From positions 186,001-250,000 of the forward strand of contig WJBW01000003.1 in NCBI GenBank assembly GCA_009646425.1: a DNA stretch of 64,000 bases, written 5' to 3'. This document shows, piece after piece, positions 48,399 through 56,329 of the stretch (within the stretch, counting starts at the first letter, position 1; each line of letters begins with the position of its first letter). The notes under the pieces were generated by a model. That model did not search any database. It was not told where the DNA came from and was given only the letters and a program-made list of their open reading frames with translations. The DNA comes from Burkholderiales bacterium LSUCC0115. Lineage in GTDB: Bacteria; Pseudomonadota; Gammaproteobacteria; Burkholderiales; Burkholderiaceae_A. The position numbers and the translations under genes were made by a program.

Positions 48399-49316
48399 AT
48401 GCCAGCACTCAACCCCCCATCGATTCAAGACAAGCGGCGTGCCTTTCGCAGGGCTTTGGCTGCGAGTCAGCCTATCTTCGCCCCTGGGGTCTATGACGGC
48501 TTTGGCCTCCGCCTGGTGGAGCGATTTCCGGTGGACGCAGCCTATGTCTCCGGTAACGCCGTCTCGGCCTGCCTGCTGGGTGAGCCCGATGTGGGCCTGG
48601 TGGACCTGACCTTGCTGGCCGACCACCTTGCTCGCATCAATCAGTGCACGCGCCTGCCCATCATCTGTGATGCGGATACAGGCTACGGCAGTGTGGTCAA
48701 CATCCAGAGAACCGTTCGCTCGCTCGAGCTAGCCGGTGTGGCAGCGATTCACCTCGAAGACCAGGTCACGCCCAAGCGATGTGCCCAGCTGCCGGGTGCT
48801 CGGTCTGTCATTGACCAAGACCAGGCGGTCGCTCGGATTGCGGCAGCCTGCGCGGCGCGAGTGCAGACCGAAGACCCCATGGTGATCATCGGACGAACCG
48901 ATGCCGCTGCCAGCCTGGGACTTGCGGCAGCGATTGAGCGGGCCCAGGCTTTTGTTCAGGCGGGGGCCGAGGCGGTCTTCGTAGAACTCAAGACCAGCCC
49001 AGATTTGCTAGAGCAGATTCAAGCAGTCAGCCGGGCCGTTCCTGCCCCGTGTCTGATCAACATGAGCATCGACGCTCGCCTGATGGCCCTGCCAAGAGAA
49101 CAGTGGGCTGCTGCCGGTATTTCGGTAGGCATCTTCCCCGCCTTGGCCAGAAGCAGCTTTGGCCATGCCGTCACCACCAACCTGCAGCGCCTGCTTCAGG
49201 GTGATGTGGCGGGACTGCAGTCAGCCAGCATGTCGCCGGCTGACTATGCTGCAGCGCTGGGCATCAGTGAGGTTGAGGGCTGGGAGCAGCGCTTCTCCGC
49301 TGGTTTGCTAGGTTAA
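48399..49316 (+). CDS. Isocitrate lyase / PEP mutase superfamily lyase
   Basis: 305 residues from ATG 48399 (4 bases after the hydratase small subunit). Metal site ICDADTGYGSVVNIQRTV, the loop LEDQVTPKRCAQLPG with the Cys (PKRC) expected of C-C lyases in the superfamily, and VIIGRTDAAA. Likely splits a 2-methyl- or alkyl-substituted malate or isocitrate to pyruvate or glyoxylate plus an acid, as 2,3-dimethylmalate lyase and methylisocitrate lyase do. Forms a unit with the hydratase. Last 53 bases overlap pdxA-like gene on the other strand. Confidence 0.88.
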   Translation: MPALNPPSIQDKRRAFRRALAASQPIFAPGVYDGFGLRLVERFPVDAAYVSGNAVSACLLGEPDVGLVDLTLLADHLARINQCTRLPIICDADTGYGSVVNIQRTVRSLELAGVAAIHLEDQVTPKRCAQLPGARSVIDQDQAVARIAAACAARVQTEDPMVIIGRTDAAASLGLAAAIERAQAFVQAGAEAVFVELKTSPDLLEQIQAVSRAVPAPCLINMSIDARLMALPREQWAAAGISVGIFPALARSSFGHAVTTNLQRLLQGDVAGLQSASMSPADYAAALGISEVEGWEQRFSAGLLG

Positions 49317-50310
49317 CCGCCACTTCAAAGGCCTTGATCATGGCCCCAGGGTGCGCCTTGTTTTGCCCCACGATGTCGTAAGCGGTGCCGTGGGCAGGCG
49401 TGGTGTAGATGGTCTTCAAGCCGCCAGTCAGCGTGACCCCTTCGCTAAAGCCCAAGAGCTTGGTCGCGATCTGACCCTGGTCGTGGTACATGATGACCAC
49501 CGCATCCAAGGCGCCCGCCTTGGCTTTCAGAAAGACGGTGTCAGACGGGTAGGGCCCTTCGGTCTCCAATCCTGCTGCAGCCAGCTTTTCCAGCGTCGGC
49601 CGAATAATGGTGATTTCTTCGTCACCAAACAGACCGCTCTCGCCGCCATGCGGGTTTAATGCCGCCACACCGATCTTGGGCTTTTGATGGCCCAAGCCCT
49701 TCATCACGGTGTGGGCCAGCTGAACGGCCCCGTGGATTCGTTCCGGGACCACCAGGTCAACCGCCTTGCGCAGGCTGACATGAGAGGTGACGCGGAAGGT
49801 GCAGAACTGGGGAATGATGTTGACCTCACCGTAATACCCTTGGTGAGCATTCCAGTCAGCAAACATGGCGTGCTCGTCCAGGTACTGCCACCCGCCGCGG
49901 TTGATGGCAGCCTTGTTGAGCGGCGCAAAACAAACGGCATCAATCACCTTCTCCAAGGCCAAGTCAGTCATCACTTTCAAAGTTTCACCGACCAGCCAGC
50001 CGATCTTGTGGTCCACCGCCCCTTGGGTGACTTGAGCGGGATCCATATTGGCCAGATCCACCATGACCACCTCGGGGTCGCTGGGCTGCGGCCACTCAAA
50101 GCTCTGGCTGGGTTCGACCACGCGGGCCTTGAGCGCCAGCCCCAGAGTTAGTGCGGTCTGGTCAAAGATTCGGCGGTCGCCAACCACCAGGATCCGAGCC
50201 TGCTGGTGGGTCTCGGGTCTGGCCAAAAGCTTCAAGGCCACTTCGGGCCCAATCCCAGTGGGATCTCCCAACATCAACCCTACTCGGGGTCGGTTATCAG
50301 TTGCGCTCAT
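49264..50310 (-). CDS. PdxA-family dehydrogenase (PdxA2-like)
   Basis: 348 residues, NAD-dependent oxidative decarboxylase family of 4-hydroxythreonine-4-phosphate dehydrogenase. N-terminal VGLMLGDPTGIGPEVALK; metal-binding His in YLDEHAMFAD, TSHVSLRKAVD and MYHDQGQIATK; LNPHGGESGLFGDEE. No pdxJ next to it, and it sits in a catabolic block, so a role in oxidising a hydroxy acid (as for PdxA2/4-phospho-erythronate or terephthalate-diol enzymes) is as likely as vitamin B6. Converges on the lyase gene with a 53-base overlap. Confidence 0.85.
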   Translation of the reverse strand: MSATDNRPRVGLMLGDPTGIGPEVALKLLARPETHQQARILVVGDRRIFDQTALTLGLALKARVVEPSQSFEWPQPSDPEVVMVDLANMDPAQVTQGAVDHKIGWLVGETLKVMTDLALEKVIDAVCFAPLNKAAINRGGWQYLDEHAMFADWNAHQGYYGEVNIIPQFCTFRVTSHVSLRKAVDLVVPERIHGAVQLAHTVMKGLGHQKPKIGVAALNPHGGESGLFGDEEITIIRPTLEKLAAAGLETEGPYPSDTVFLKAKAGALDAVVIMYHDQGQIATKLLGFSEGVTLTGGLKTIYTTPAHGTAYDIVGQNKAHPGAMIKAFEVAVNLANQRRSAAPSPQPH

Positions 50311-50433
50311 TTATGGAACACTAGCCTTATTCTGGTGTCATAACTCTTGGCCCAGTGGTGTTTTCCAACAGCTTTAGAGCGTTGCCCACAGGGTCAGAAG
50401 TTCAAAACAATTTACGGGATAGAGGAACACGAC

Positions 50434-51414
50434 ATGTTCAATTACAAAAAGAGTCTAGCGAGCAAATCATTGGCCGTCGCGCTAGGTCTTGTACTGGTAT
50501 TCACAGCCGTTGGCTTTGCCCCTACAGCAGAAGCCAAGCGCATGGGCGGCGGCAGTTCGTTTGGCCGTCAAATGCCCATTCAGCGTCAGGCTACGCCGCC
50601 GCGGCCCGCTCAGCCGGCTGCGGCTCCTGCACAGGCGCCCACTCAGCAGCCCGCTGCAGCTCGCCAGGCTGCTGGGCAGCAAGCTGCTGCAGCCCCCACC
50701 CGTAGCTGGATGGGGCCGTTGGCTGGCATCGCCGCTGGCCTTGGTCTGGCGGCTCTGGCCTCTTACCTGGGCATTGGTGCTGAGCTCATGAGCTTCATGC
50801 TGATGCTGCTCGCTGGCCTCGCCATTTTTGCGATTGTTCGCATGGTCATGAACCGCAACCGCTTGCAGCCTGCAGGTGTTCCCTCGGGTCATGGTTCCAA
50901 CGGTGGATTCAACTCGAACAGCTACCGCACCAGCTCGACTGACCACTCGACCACTCACTACGGATCGACAGGCGCGGCCCACGCACCCGCATCCACGGCC
51001 TCTGAGGCGGCACCTATTCAGCCCAACCAGGCTGAGATTGATCAGTTTCTGCAGGTGGCTCGCAAGCAGTTCACCGAACTTCAAAGAGTCTGGGACAACG
51101 GCGACATGACGGCTATCCGTGGTTTCGTCACCGAGTCCATGGCTTACGGGCTGGAAAAGCAACTGGCCGAACGCGGCTCAGCTGCCAACCACACCGCTGT
51201 CGTGAGCCTGCACGTCGAATGGCTGGGCATGGATGACGCCACCGACGAAGACGGCCGCACAGTTGACGAGGCCTATGTCCGCTTCTATGGCCTGATTCGT
51301 GAGGCCCTTGATGGTGCCGCTCAGCCGTTTGACGAAGTCTGGACGCTTCAAAAGCCAAAAGATGGCTCCGGTGGTTGGCTGCTCGCAGGCATCCTGCAGC
51401 AGCAAGCCTCTTAA
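50434..51414 (+). CDS. Tim44-like domain protein
   Basis: 326 residues from ATG 50434 (MFNYKKSLASKSLAVALG), signal or anchor peptide (about 8-33), a low-complexity Ala/Gln/Pro region (about 45-90), two hydrophobic segments (about 92-140), and a C-terminal Tim44-like domain (about 180-326: QAEIDQFLQVARKQFTELQRVWDNGD). Usually found between ubiE and ubiJ in Burkholderiales; here 19 kb separates it from ubiE. Function unproven; might help ubiquinone-enzyme assembly. Confidence 0.87.
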   Translation: MFNYKKSLASKSLAVALGLVLVFTAVGFAPTAEAKRMGGGSSFGRQMPIQRQATPPRPAQPAAAPAQAPTQQPAAARQAAGQQAAAAPTRSWMGPLAGIAAGLGLAALASYLGIGAELMSFMLMLLAGLAIFAIVRMVMNRNRLQPAGVPSGHGSNGGFNSNSYRTSSTDHSTTHYGSTGAAHAPASTASEAAPIQPNQAEIDQFLQVARKQFTELQRVWDNGDMTAIRGFVTESMAYGLEKQLAERGSAANHTAVVSLHVEWLGMDDATDEDGRTVDEAYVRFYGLIREALDGAAQPFDEVWTLQKPKDGSGGWLLAGILQQQAS

Positions 51415-51444
51415 GCAGACTGTCGTTTCCGATACCGGCCTCGC

Positions 51445-52131
51445 ATGCTGACTTTTTACCAAGCGGTCACGCAGCGAGGTCAGTCGGCGGCTGTGCAGGC
51501 GATTAACTTCGCCATCGAACGAGACGAGGACCTGCACGACCATCTCAAGCCTCTGGCCGGCAAGACCATCGAGTTGGTGTTTGATCTCCAGGGGCCACTT
51601 CAGGGCAAACGGCTTCGTCTACAGATTGAGGCAGACGGCCTGCTGCGCGAGCCTTCTGCCAGCGCCCAGTCTCCCCAGGTTACTGTCTCGTCGGCGCAGC
51701 TTGCTGCCCAGGCCAACCAGTCGTCAGAGGCCAAGCAAGAGGCCGACGTTACCCTTCAAGTGGGCAGTGAGTTCTTTGTTGGCGCCCTTGAGCAGGCGGT
51801 TTCCGGTGGACTCGGTGCGACTGCTGGTCCTGGAATGAAGGGCATCCGCATTCAGGGCGATGCAGCGGTAGCCGAAAAGCTGGGCCCGCTGATATCGGTG
51901 ATTCGCGCCAAGACCTCACCTGTGTTCGATGCGATCAGCAGCCACCCGCTGGCTTTTATGGCCAAGCGGCTGGTGGATTACGCCATTCACGACGCCAAGC
52001 TGGTGGTGACCAAGCAAGACTTTCAGGACCATACCCAGCAGCTGCGCAGCCTGCGAGATGCTGCAGACCGGCTCGAGAAGAAGATTCAGGCGCTGGAACA
52101 CTCCCGCGCCGAGACCAGCGGCAGCGCTTAA
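51445..52131 (+). CDS. ubiJ: Ubiquinone biosynthesis accessory factor UbiJ
   Basis: 228 residues with an N-terminal SCP2-like lipid-binding domain (QAINFAIERDEDLHDHLKPLAGKTIELVFDLQG ...GSEFFVGALEQAV) and a C-terminal helical/coiled-coil tail (about 185-222, RSLRDAADRLEKKIQALEHS). UbiJ is needed for aerobic ubiquinone synthesis. ubiB normally comes next; here the following gene is DUF2189 on the other strand with a 4-base convergent overlap, so ubiB is not in its usual place. Confidence 0.88.
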   Translation: MLTFYQAVTQRGQSAAVQAINFAIERDEDLHDHLKPLAGKTIELVFDLQGPLQGKRLRLQIEADGLLREPSASAQSPQVTVSSAQLAAQANQSSEAKQEADVTLQVGSEFFVGALEQAVSGGLGATAGPGMKGIRIQGDAAVAEKLGPLISVIRAKTSPVFDAISSHPLAFMAKRLVDYAIHDAKLVVTKQDFQDHTQQLRSLRDAADRLEKKIQALEHSRAETSGSA

Positions 52132-52862
52132 ACCACCAACGCCTTGTAGGCCCGCCAGGTGGCATGCCCAACCCATGGCGCTGTGAGCACCAGGATTGGT
52201 ATAAAGATGGCCAGGCTCAGGCCAATGATCACGACAATGCTCAGCCCCCAGACCAGGCAGACACCTGGGTTGGCCCACAGTGCTCGGGCACTGGCAAAGA
52301 CGGCCTCCAGGGTATCGGTCCCACGGTCCAAGAGCAGCGGCACTGAGACCACTGAGATCGCAAAGACCAGGCTGGCAAAGACAAATCCCACGCCCATCCA
52401 GACAAACAGAAACTCAAAGTTTTTGACCGAGATGATCTGGGCGAGCATGCTCTGAAGGGTGGGGTAGTCATGACTGGCGAACAGGGCAAACAGCACGACG
52501 GAGACTCTGGCCCAGACGATCATGAAGAAGGTCAGCATGGCCGCAAAAAAGGCAATCGACTTCCAGTTGCGAAACCAGGCCGTCCAACTCGCGATCAGGT
52601 TGTAGGGCTGTCCGTTGTCTCGTTGGCGAGAGAGTTCATAGATCCCTGTGCAGATAAACGGTCCCATCAGGAAGAAGCCTGCCGTTACCCCCATGGTGGC
52701 TTGCCACAGGTTGTCGTACACCATCGAGATGGCATAGCCCATCACGGCAAAAAAGGCCCCGTAGTAGGTGCCGCGCATGCCGGTGCACAGCATGTCATTC
52801 CAGCCACGTGACAACCAGGTCATGGGGCTTGATAGGGGCAGTCCGGCGCGGATCTCGGTCAT
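52128..52862 (-). CDS. DUF2189 membrane protein
   Basis: 244 residues from ATG 52862 (MTEIRAGLPLSSPM); the longer frame to 53009 runs into the next gene. About six membrane helices, with the DUF2189 pattern LSRGWNDMLCTGMRGTYYGAFFAVMGY near the start. Function unknown, inner membrane. It overlaps ubiJ at its 3' end. The C-terminus ends WVGHATWRAYKALVV, typical of the family. Confidence 0.85.
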   Translation of the reverse strand: MTEIRAGLPLSSPMTWLSRGWNDMLCTGMRGTYYGAFFAVMGYAISMVYDNLWQATMGVTAGFFLMGPFICTGIYELSRQRDNGQPYNLIASWTAWFRNWKSIAFFAAMLTFFMIVWARVSVVLFALFASHDYPTLQSMLAQIISVKNFEFLFVWMGVGFVFASLVFAISVVSVPLLLDRGTDTLEAVFASARALWANPGVCLVWGLSIVVIIGLSLAIFIPILVLTAPWVGHATWRAYKALVV

Positions 52863-52884
52863 GGTGTCCTCTCTTGTTGATGTC

Positions 52885-53862
52885 TTATTTTTTGAGTGCT
52901 TCTTGCTCGGCATGCAGGTAGGCGCCGTAAGCATTGAGCCGATTGGCTGGGCCAAAGGCCGGCAGATCTTTAAAGGCGGACCAATCAATACTGGCGTAGG
53001 CCTCTTCAAAGCTCTGCATATTGGCGACTGCGTTGGCCATGGACTTTGACAGATGCGCGAGGTAACGACGGGTCAGGTCCAAATCCTTTTGTGGGTCGAA
53101 GGACACAGCCCCGTGGCCCGGGATCGCGATCTTGGGCGGTTTCTCGGCCATGCGGTCCAGGGCTGCCAGCCAGATGCGCGGATTGGCCGAGCCCACAAAG
53201 GGCACGCGACCGGTAAAAAACAAATCGCCGGCAAACACAGCGCTCAGTTCGTCGACTCGCATCATCAGGTCATCGGGCGCATGTGCGCCCAGGCCGTCGA
53301 TCAGGGTGAAGTGGTAGCGGCCCACCTGAAAGGTCTCGTTCTGGCCGGGTCCGACCTTCGCCTTTCGGCCAGCGAGTGTCAGCTTGGTCTCTTCACTGAC
53401 CCATGGAAACAGGTCTTGCTTGCGCTGGGCGAACCGATTCGCGGTGTTTGCATCGTTGAAGACTTGTTCGGCCTTGGGGTGGGCAATGATCTCGACGCCA
53501 GGATCTGCAAAGGCCTGAATACCGTAGAAGTGATCAGCGTGGTAATGCGAGACCACGACGACCTGGACCTTCTCGCCACTGGCCTCTTCAATCAGCTTGC
53601 GCATCTTGGCGCCGAGCGGTGGCGTACCGAGAGTGTCAAAGACCACCAGGCCTGCGCCGGTGGCGACTGCACCTGCATTGGAGATAAAGCCTGCGTTGGC
53701 GGAACTGGCCGCACCGGCCTGGCCTTGGATGATGTAGATGTCTTTGCCGACCTTCTGCACCTTCATGGCGGGCAGGTCATCGGCGGCCAGAACGTTGGTG
53801 GCGATGATGGCCGCGGCCAATAGGCCTGCGGCGGACTTCAACCCATTTCTCAGACGACCCAC
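52885..53862 (-). CDS. Metallo-beta-lactamase-fold hydrolase, exported
   Basis: 325 residues from a GTG at 53862 with GGGGAG 6 bases before it. The longer open frame to 54012 runs across the 65-bp repeat and is not real. Signal peptide about 1-27 (LLAAAIIATNVLAADD). Zinc motif His106, His108, Asp110, His111 in SHYHADHFYG, then GDLFFTGRVP and PGHGAVSF with further ligands. Similar to periplasmic SoxH/quinoprotein-relay type MBL proteins; substrate unknown. Confidence 0.87.
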   Translation of the reverse strand: MGRLRNGLKSAAGLLAAAIIATNVLAADDLPAMKVQKVGKDIYIIQGQAGAASSANAGFISNAGAVATGAGLVVFDTLGTPPLGAKMRKLIEEASGEKVQVVVVSHYHADHFYGIQAFADPGVEIIAHPKAEQVFNDANTANRFAQRKQDLFPWVSEETKLTLAGRKAKVGPGQNETFQVGRYHFTLIDGLGAHAPDDLMMRVDELSAVFAGDLFFTGRVPFVGSANPRIWLAALDRMAEKPPKIAIPGHGAVSFDPQKDLDLTRRYLAHLSKSMANAVANMQSFEEAYASIDWSAFKDLPAFGPANRLNAYGAYLHAEQEALKK

Positions 53863-53975
53863 GCTCTTCTCCCCTTGGTTCTGAAATGGCCTTACAACTG
53901 ATAGGCCCATTCTCTTCTTATATCCGTCTGAATGCATGTTGCTGCGCGCAAATGCCCGACAGGGCTGCTGGCCCC

Positions 53976-54040
53976 GTTGGCGTGACCTCTTCACTCTCGC
54001 TTTGCGGGGCAAAGCTCAAAGTTCATCGGCCATCGCCAAC
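53976..54040. repeat. 65-bp dispersed repeat, copy B
   Basis: Same 65-bp element as 4960-5024, ungapped, 60 identical bases, again with GTTGGCG and CGCCAAC ends and the hairpin GCTTTGC-GGG-GCAAAGC. Located in the 301-base space between the MBL gene start and rlmH. The differences fall at five positions. Read on the minus strand it would encode MPRKARVKRxRQRG, which is why long false ORFs start here. Confidence 0.8.
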
Positions 54041-54079
54041 GTCGCCCAAGGCCCACCGGGCATATTTTTATGGGTGAGG

Positions 54080-54145
54080 CTGAGCAATGGGCGGAGGTTG
54101 ACGAACTTCGCGACAGCGCGAGAGGAGACCCCGCCCATTGCTCAG
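54080..54145. repeat. 15-bp perfect inverted repeat with nested hairpin
   Basis: CTGAGCAATGGGCGG (54080-54094) and CCGCCCATTGCTCAG (54131-54145) are exact complements, with a 36-base loop that itself holds TCGCG-ACAG-CGCGA (54108-54121). It lies 18 bases past the rlmH stop codon. The strand of any transcript is unclear, and no T-run follows on either side. Could be the folded 3' end of rlmH mRNA, a small RNA or a MITE-like remnant. Confidence 0.75.
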
Positions 54146-54163
54146 TTCAAGGGCTACAAATGG

Positions 54164-54634
54164 TCACGCCCGGTGGTAAGGATGTCCTTTGAGGATGGAA
54201 TGGGCCCTGTACAGCTGCTCGGCCATCAGAACCCTCACCATCCCATGTGGCAGCGTCATGTCCGACAGCTGAATCTTTTCTTTGGCCGCCGACTTAATCG
54301 ACTCGTGCAGCCCGTCGGGCCCGCCGATGACAATGACCACCGGGTCGCTCTGCTCAGACCAGCTGGCCAGTCGCTCCGACAAGGCGGTGCTGGTCAGCCG
54401 GGACCCCATCTCGTCGAGCACCACCAGCCGCGCATGCGCAGGCATGGCTGCTCGAATACGATCAGCCTCGGCGGCCATCATGGCCTCGACCGATTTGCCC
54501 AGCGTGCGGGACTCGGCTTTCACCTCTTTGAGTATCAAGGGATATTCCGGGGGCATGCGGTCCGCGTACTCCGCGTATGCTTCGTTCACCCATTGGGGCT
54601 GCTTGGTGCCAACCGCGATCAAGACCATCTGCAT
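54164..54634 (-). CDS. rlmH: 23S rRNA (pseudouridine-1915-N3)-methyltransferase RlmH
   Basis: 156 residues, SPOUT methyltransferase. N-terminal MVLIAVGTKQPQWVNEAYAEYADRMP, the SAM-binding knot IVIGGPDGLHESI and C-terminal LSDMTLPHGMVRVLMAEQLYRAHSILKGHPYHR, all conserved. Methylates helix 69 of 23S rRNA in the finished ribosome. The usual neighbours rsfS and maf are absent; the gene stands alone. Divergent from the dehydrogenase gene with 24 bases between starts. Confidence 0.95.
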   Translation of the reverse strand: MQMVLIAVGTKQPQWVNEAYAEYADRMPPEYPLILKEVKAESRTLGKSVEAMMAAEADRIRAAMPAHARLVVLDEMGSRLTSTALSERLASWSEQSDPVVIVIGGPDGLHESIKSAAKEKIQLSDMTLPHGMVRVLMAEQLYRAHSILKGHPYHRA

Positions 54635-54658
54635 AACAACGATTTAACCACCTTCAAC

Positions 54659-55624
54659 ATGACCTCGACCAAACCCAACATTCTTTTTCTCGACGATTTC
54701 GAGAACGCCTTTGCCAACACGCCTGCCATCATGGCGCTGGCCGATCGGGCCAATCTGCTGCTCAACAGCCAGCCGCTGCGCGGTCAGGCGCTCACGGACG
54801 GTCTGGCCACGGCCACCGGCGTGGTCCTCATGCGCGATCGCACAGCCTTCGGCGCCAAAGAGTTAGATGCGGCTCCACACCTCAAATTCGTGATTTACAC
54901 CGGCACCCGCAACAACCTGCTGGATTCAGCAGCCTGCGAGGCCCGTGGCATTCCGGTCTTCAACACCGAGTTCGGTCCCTCCAAGGCCAGCACCTGTGAG
55001 CTCACCTGGTCCTTGATCCTGGGGGCGCTCAAGCGCCTGGAGCCCGGCATGCAGGTCTTGCGCACACCAGGTGCTGACTGGCGTCAGAATCTTCACTACC
55101 CCAACCTCTGCGACATCCTCGAGGGCGAGACCCTGGGTCTGATTGGCCTAGGCAACATTGGCGCCCGGGTCGCCAAGGTCGGGCAGGCATTCGGCATGAA
55201 GACCCTCGCCTGGAGTCCCAACATGACCGCAGAGCGTGCTCAGGCAGCCGGCGCGATCCATGTGCCTTTGGACCAGCTGCTTGCTGAATCCAAGGTCGTG
55301 TCTTTGCACATGGTCTTGGCCCCGACGACCCGCAACATGATCGATGCCAAGGCGTTGGCCAAAATGCGCAGCGATGCCTTGATTGTGAACACGTCTCGAT
55401 CTGCGTTGATCAACGAGGCTGATCTGCTGGCTGCGCTCAAGCAGGGTCGTCCGGCCATGGCCGCATTGGACGTCTTTGATGTCGAGCCGCTGCCCAATGA
55501 CCATCCATTTAGGACCATGCCCAACGTCACCATGACGCCTCACCTGGGCTTTGTGGCCAATCCCGTCTATGCCACCTTCACAGAGACGGTGGCCAAGCAC
55601 CTAGACGGTCTGTTGCCCCGATAA
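54659..55624 (+). CDS. D-2-hydroxyacid dehydrogenase family protein
   Basis: 321 residues from ATG 54659 (MTSTKPNILFLDDFENAFANTP). NAD-binding LGLIGLGNIGARVAKVGQAFG, the catalytic Arg in VNTSRSALINE, Glu in DVFDVEPLP and His in MTPHLGFVA. Reduces a 2-oxo acid or oxidises its D-hydroxy acid in the cytoplasm. The frame is open further upstream across rlmH on the other strand, which is a shadow. Substrate unknown. Confidence 0.9.
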   Translation: MTSTKPNILFLDDFENAFANTPAIMALADRANLLLNSQPLRGQALTDGLATATGVVLMRDRTAFGAKELDAAPHLKFVIYTGTRNNLLDSAACEARGIPVFNTEFGPSKASTCELTWSLILGALKRLEPGMQVLRTPGADWRQNLHYPNLCDILEGETLGLIGLGNIGARVAKVGQAFGMKTLAWSPNMTAERAQAAGAIHVPLDQLLAESKVVSLHMVLAPTTRNMIDAKALAKMRSDALIVNTSRSALINEADLLAALKQGRPAMAALDVFDVEPLPNDHPFRTMPNVTMTPHLGFVANPVYATFTETVAKHLDGLLPR

Positions 55625-55636
55625 GTCTGGTTGACC

Positions 55637-56257
55637 TTAGAGCTTAGGCAGCTCGCGCTCGAGCTGCCTGGCCAGCCAGGCCGCCACAAAGGCCTTGATC
55701 ACATCGCCAGGCACAAAGGCCAGGCTCACCAGTGCCGCCTTGTCCAAAGGCATGCCCGCGCGCCAAGACAGCCAAGGAATGCCGGGCAGGTAGATGCCGG
55801 CAATGCCGCCGATCAGGCAGGCCACCAGTGCTGCCCAATACAGACTGATCCGCATCTTGCGCAGGCTCGTAAAAATCAGTCCGACCAGGAACGCACCGAT
55901 GACCCAACCGATCAAAAACCCTGCCGTCGGTCCGAACAACACACCCAAGCCGCCGCGACCACCGGATAGAAACGGTGCACCCAGGCAGACCACAAAGATA
56001 AACAGCAGCACGGCCAACGCACCCTGGCGAGCACCCAGGAACAATCCCGCCATCATCACGCCCAGTGTCTGAACGGTAATAGGCACACCAGCTAAAAACG
56101 GAAGGTCTAACTTGGGAATAAAGCCCATCACGGCAATCAAGGCTGCAAACATGGCCAGCCGCACCAGGCCCAGATAGGGATTGTTGTTGGGGTTGTTGGG
56201 ATCCGGCTTGGCTAGAAGCTCGCCGGAGGATGGCTCAGGGGTTTGCATGCAGCGCAT
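55637..56257 (-). CDS. bioY: Biotin transporter S-component BioY
   Basis: 206 residues (or 203 from ATG 56248), six membrane helices, typical BioY sequence GVPITVQTLGVMMAGLFLGARQGALAVLLF and GGRGGLGVLFGPTAGFLIGWV. Imports biotin, alone or with an ECF module; none of the EcfAT genes is near. The hydrophilic Pro/Asn-rich N-terminal 25 residues are unusual. A short GCCAGTC/GACTGGC inverted repeat (56268-56290) lies upstream of the gene. Confidence 0.9.
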   Translation of the reverse strand: MRCMQTPEPSSGELLAKPDPNNPNNNPYLGLVRLAMFAALIAVMGFIPKLDLPFLAGVPITVQTLGVMMAGLFLGARQGALAVLLFIFVVCLGAPFLSGGRGGLGVLFGPTAGFLIGWVIGAFLVGLIFTSLRKMRISLYWAALVACLIGGIAGIYLPGIPWLSWRAGMPLDKAALVSLAFVPGDVIKAFVAAWLARQLERELPKL

Positions 56258-56329
56258 TATGCACGGCGCCAGTCTGCCGATCCGACTGGCCCTAGGCCGC
56301 GGGTCCCGTTGTTTGGTCGCTCCGCTGAC

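Noticed and set aside
31349-50332. AGCCTTAT near both ends of the catabolic block as a possible target duplication
   Set aside because: Eight shared bases not exactly at the boundaries is expected by chance.
53863-54012. N-terminal extension of the MBL-fold gene starting MPRKARVKR
   Set aside because: It is encoded by the 65-bp repeat; the same peptide would arise at hisD/hisC, and a GTG with a ribosome site lies at 53862.
53936-54658. Long open frame upstream of the hydroxyacid dehydrogenase
   Set aside because: It is antisense to rlmH, crosses the repeat, and has no family similarity.
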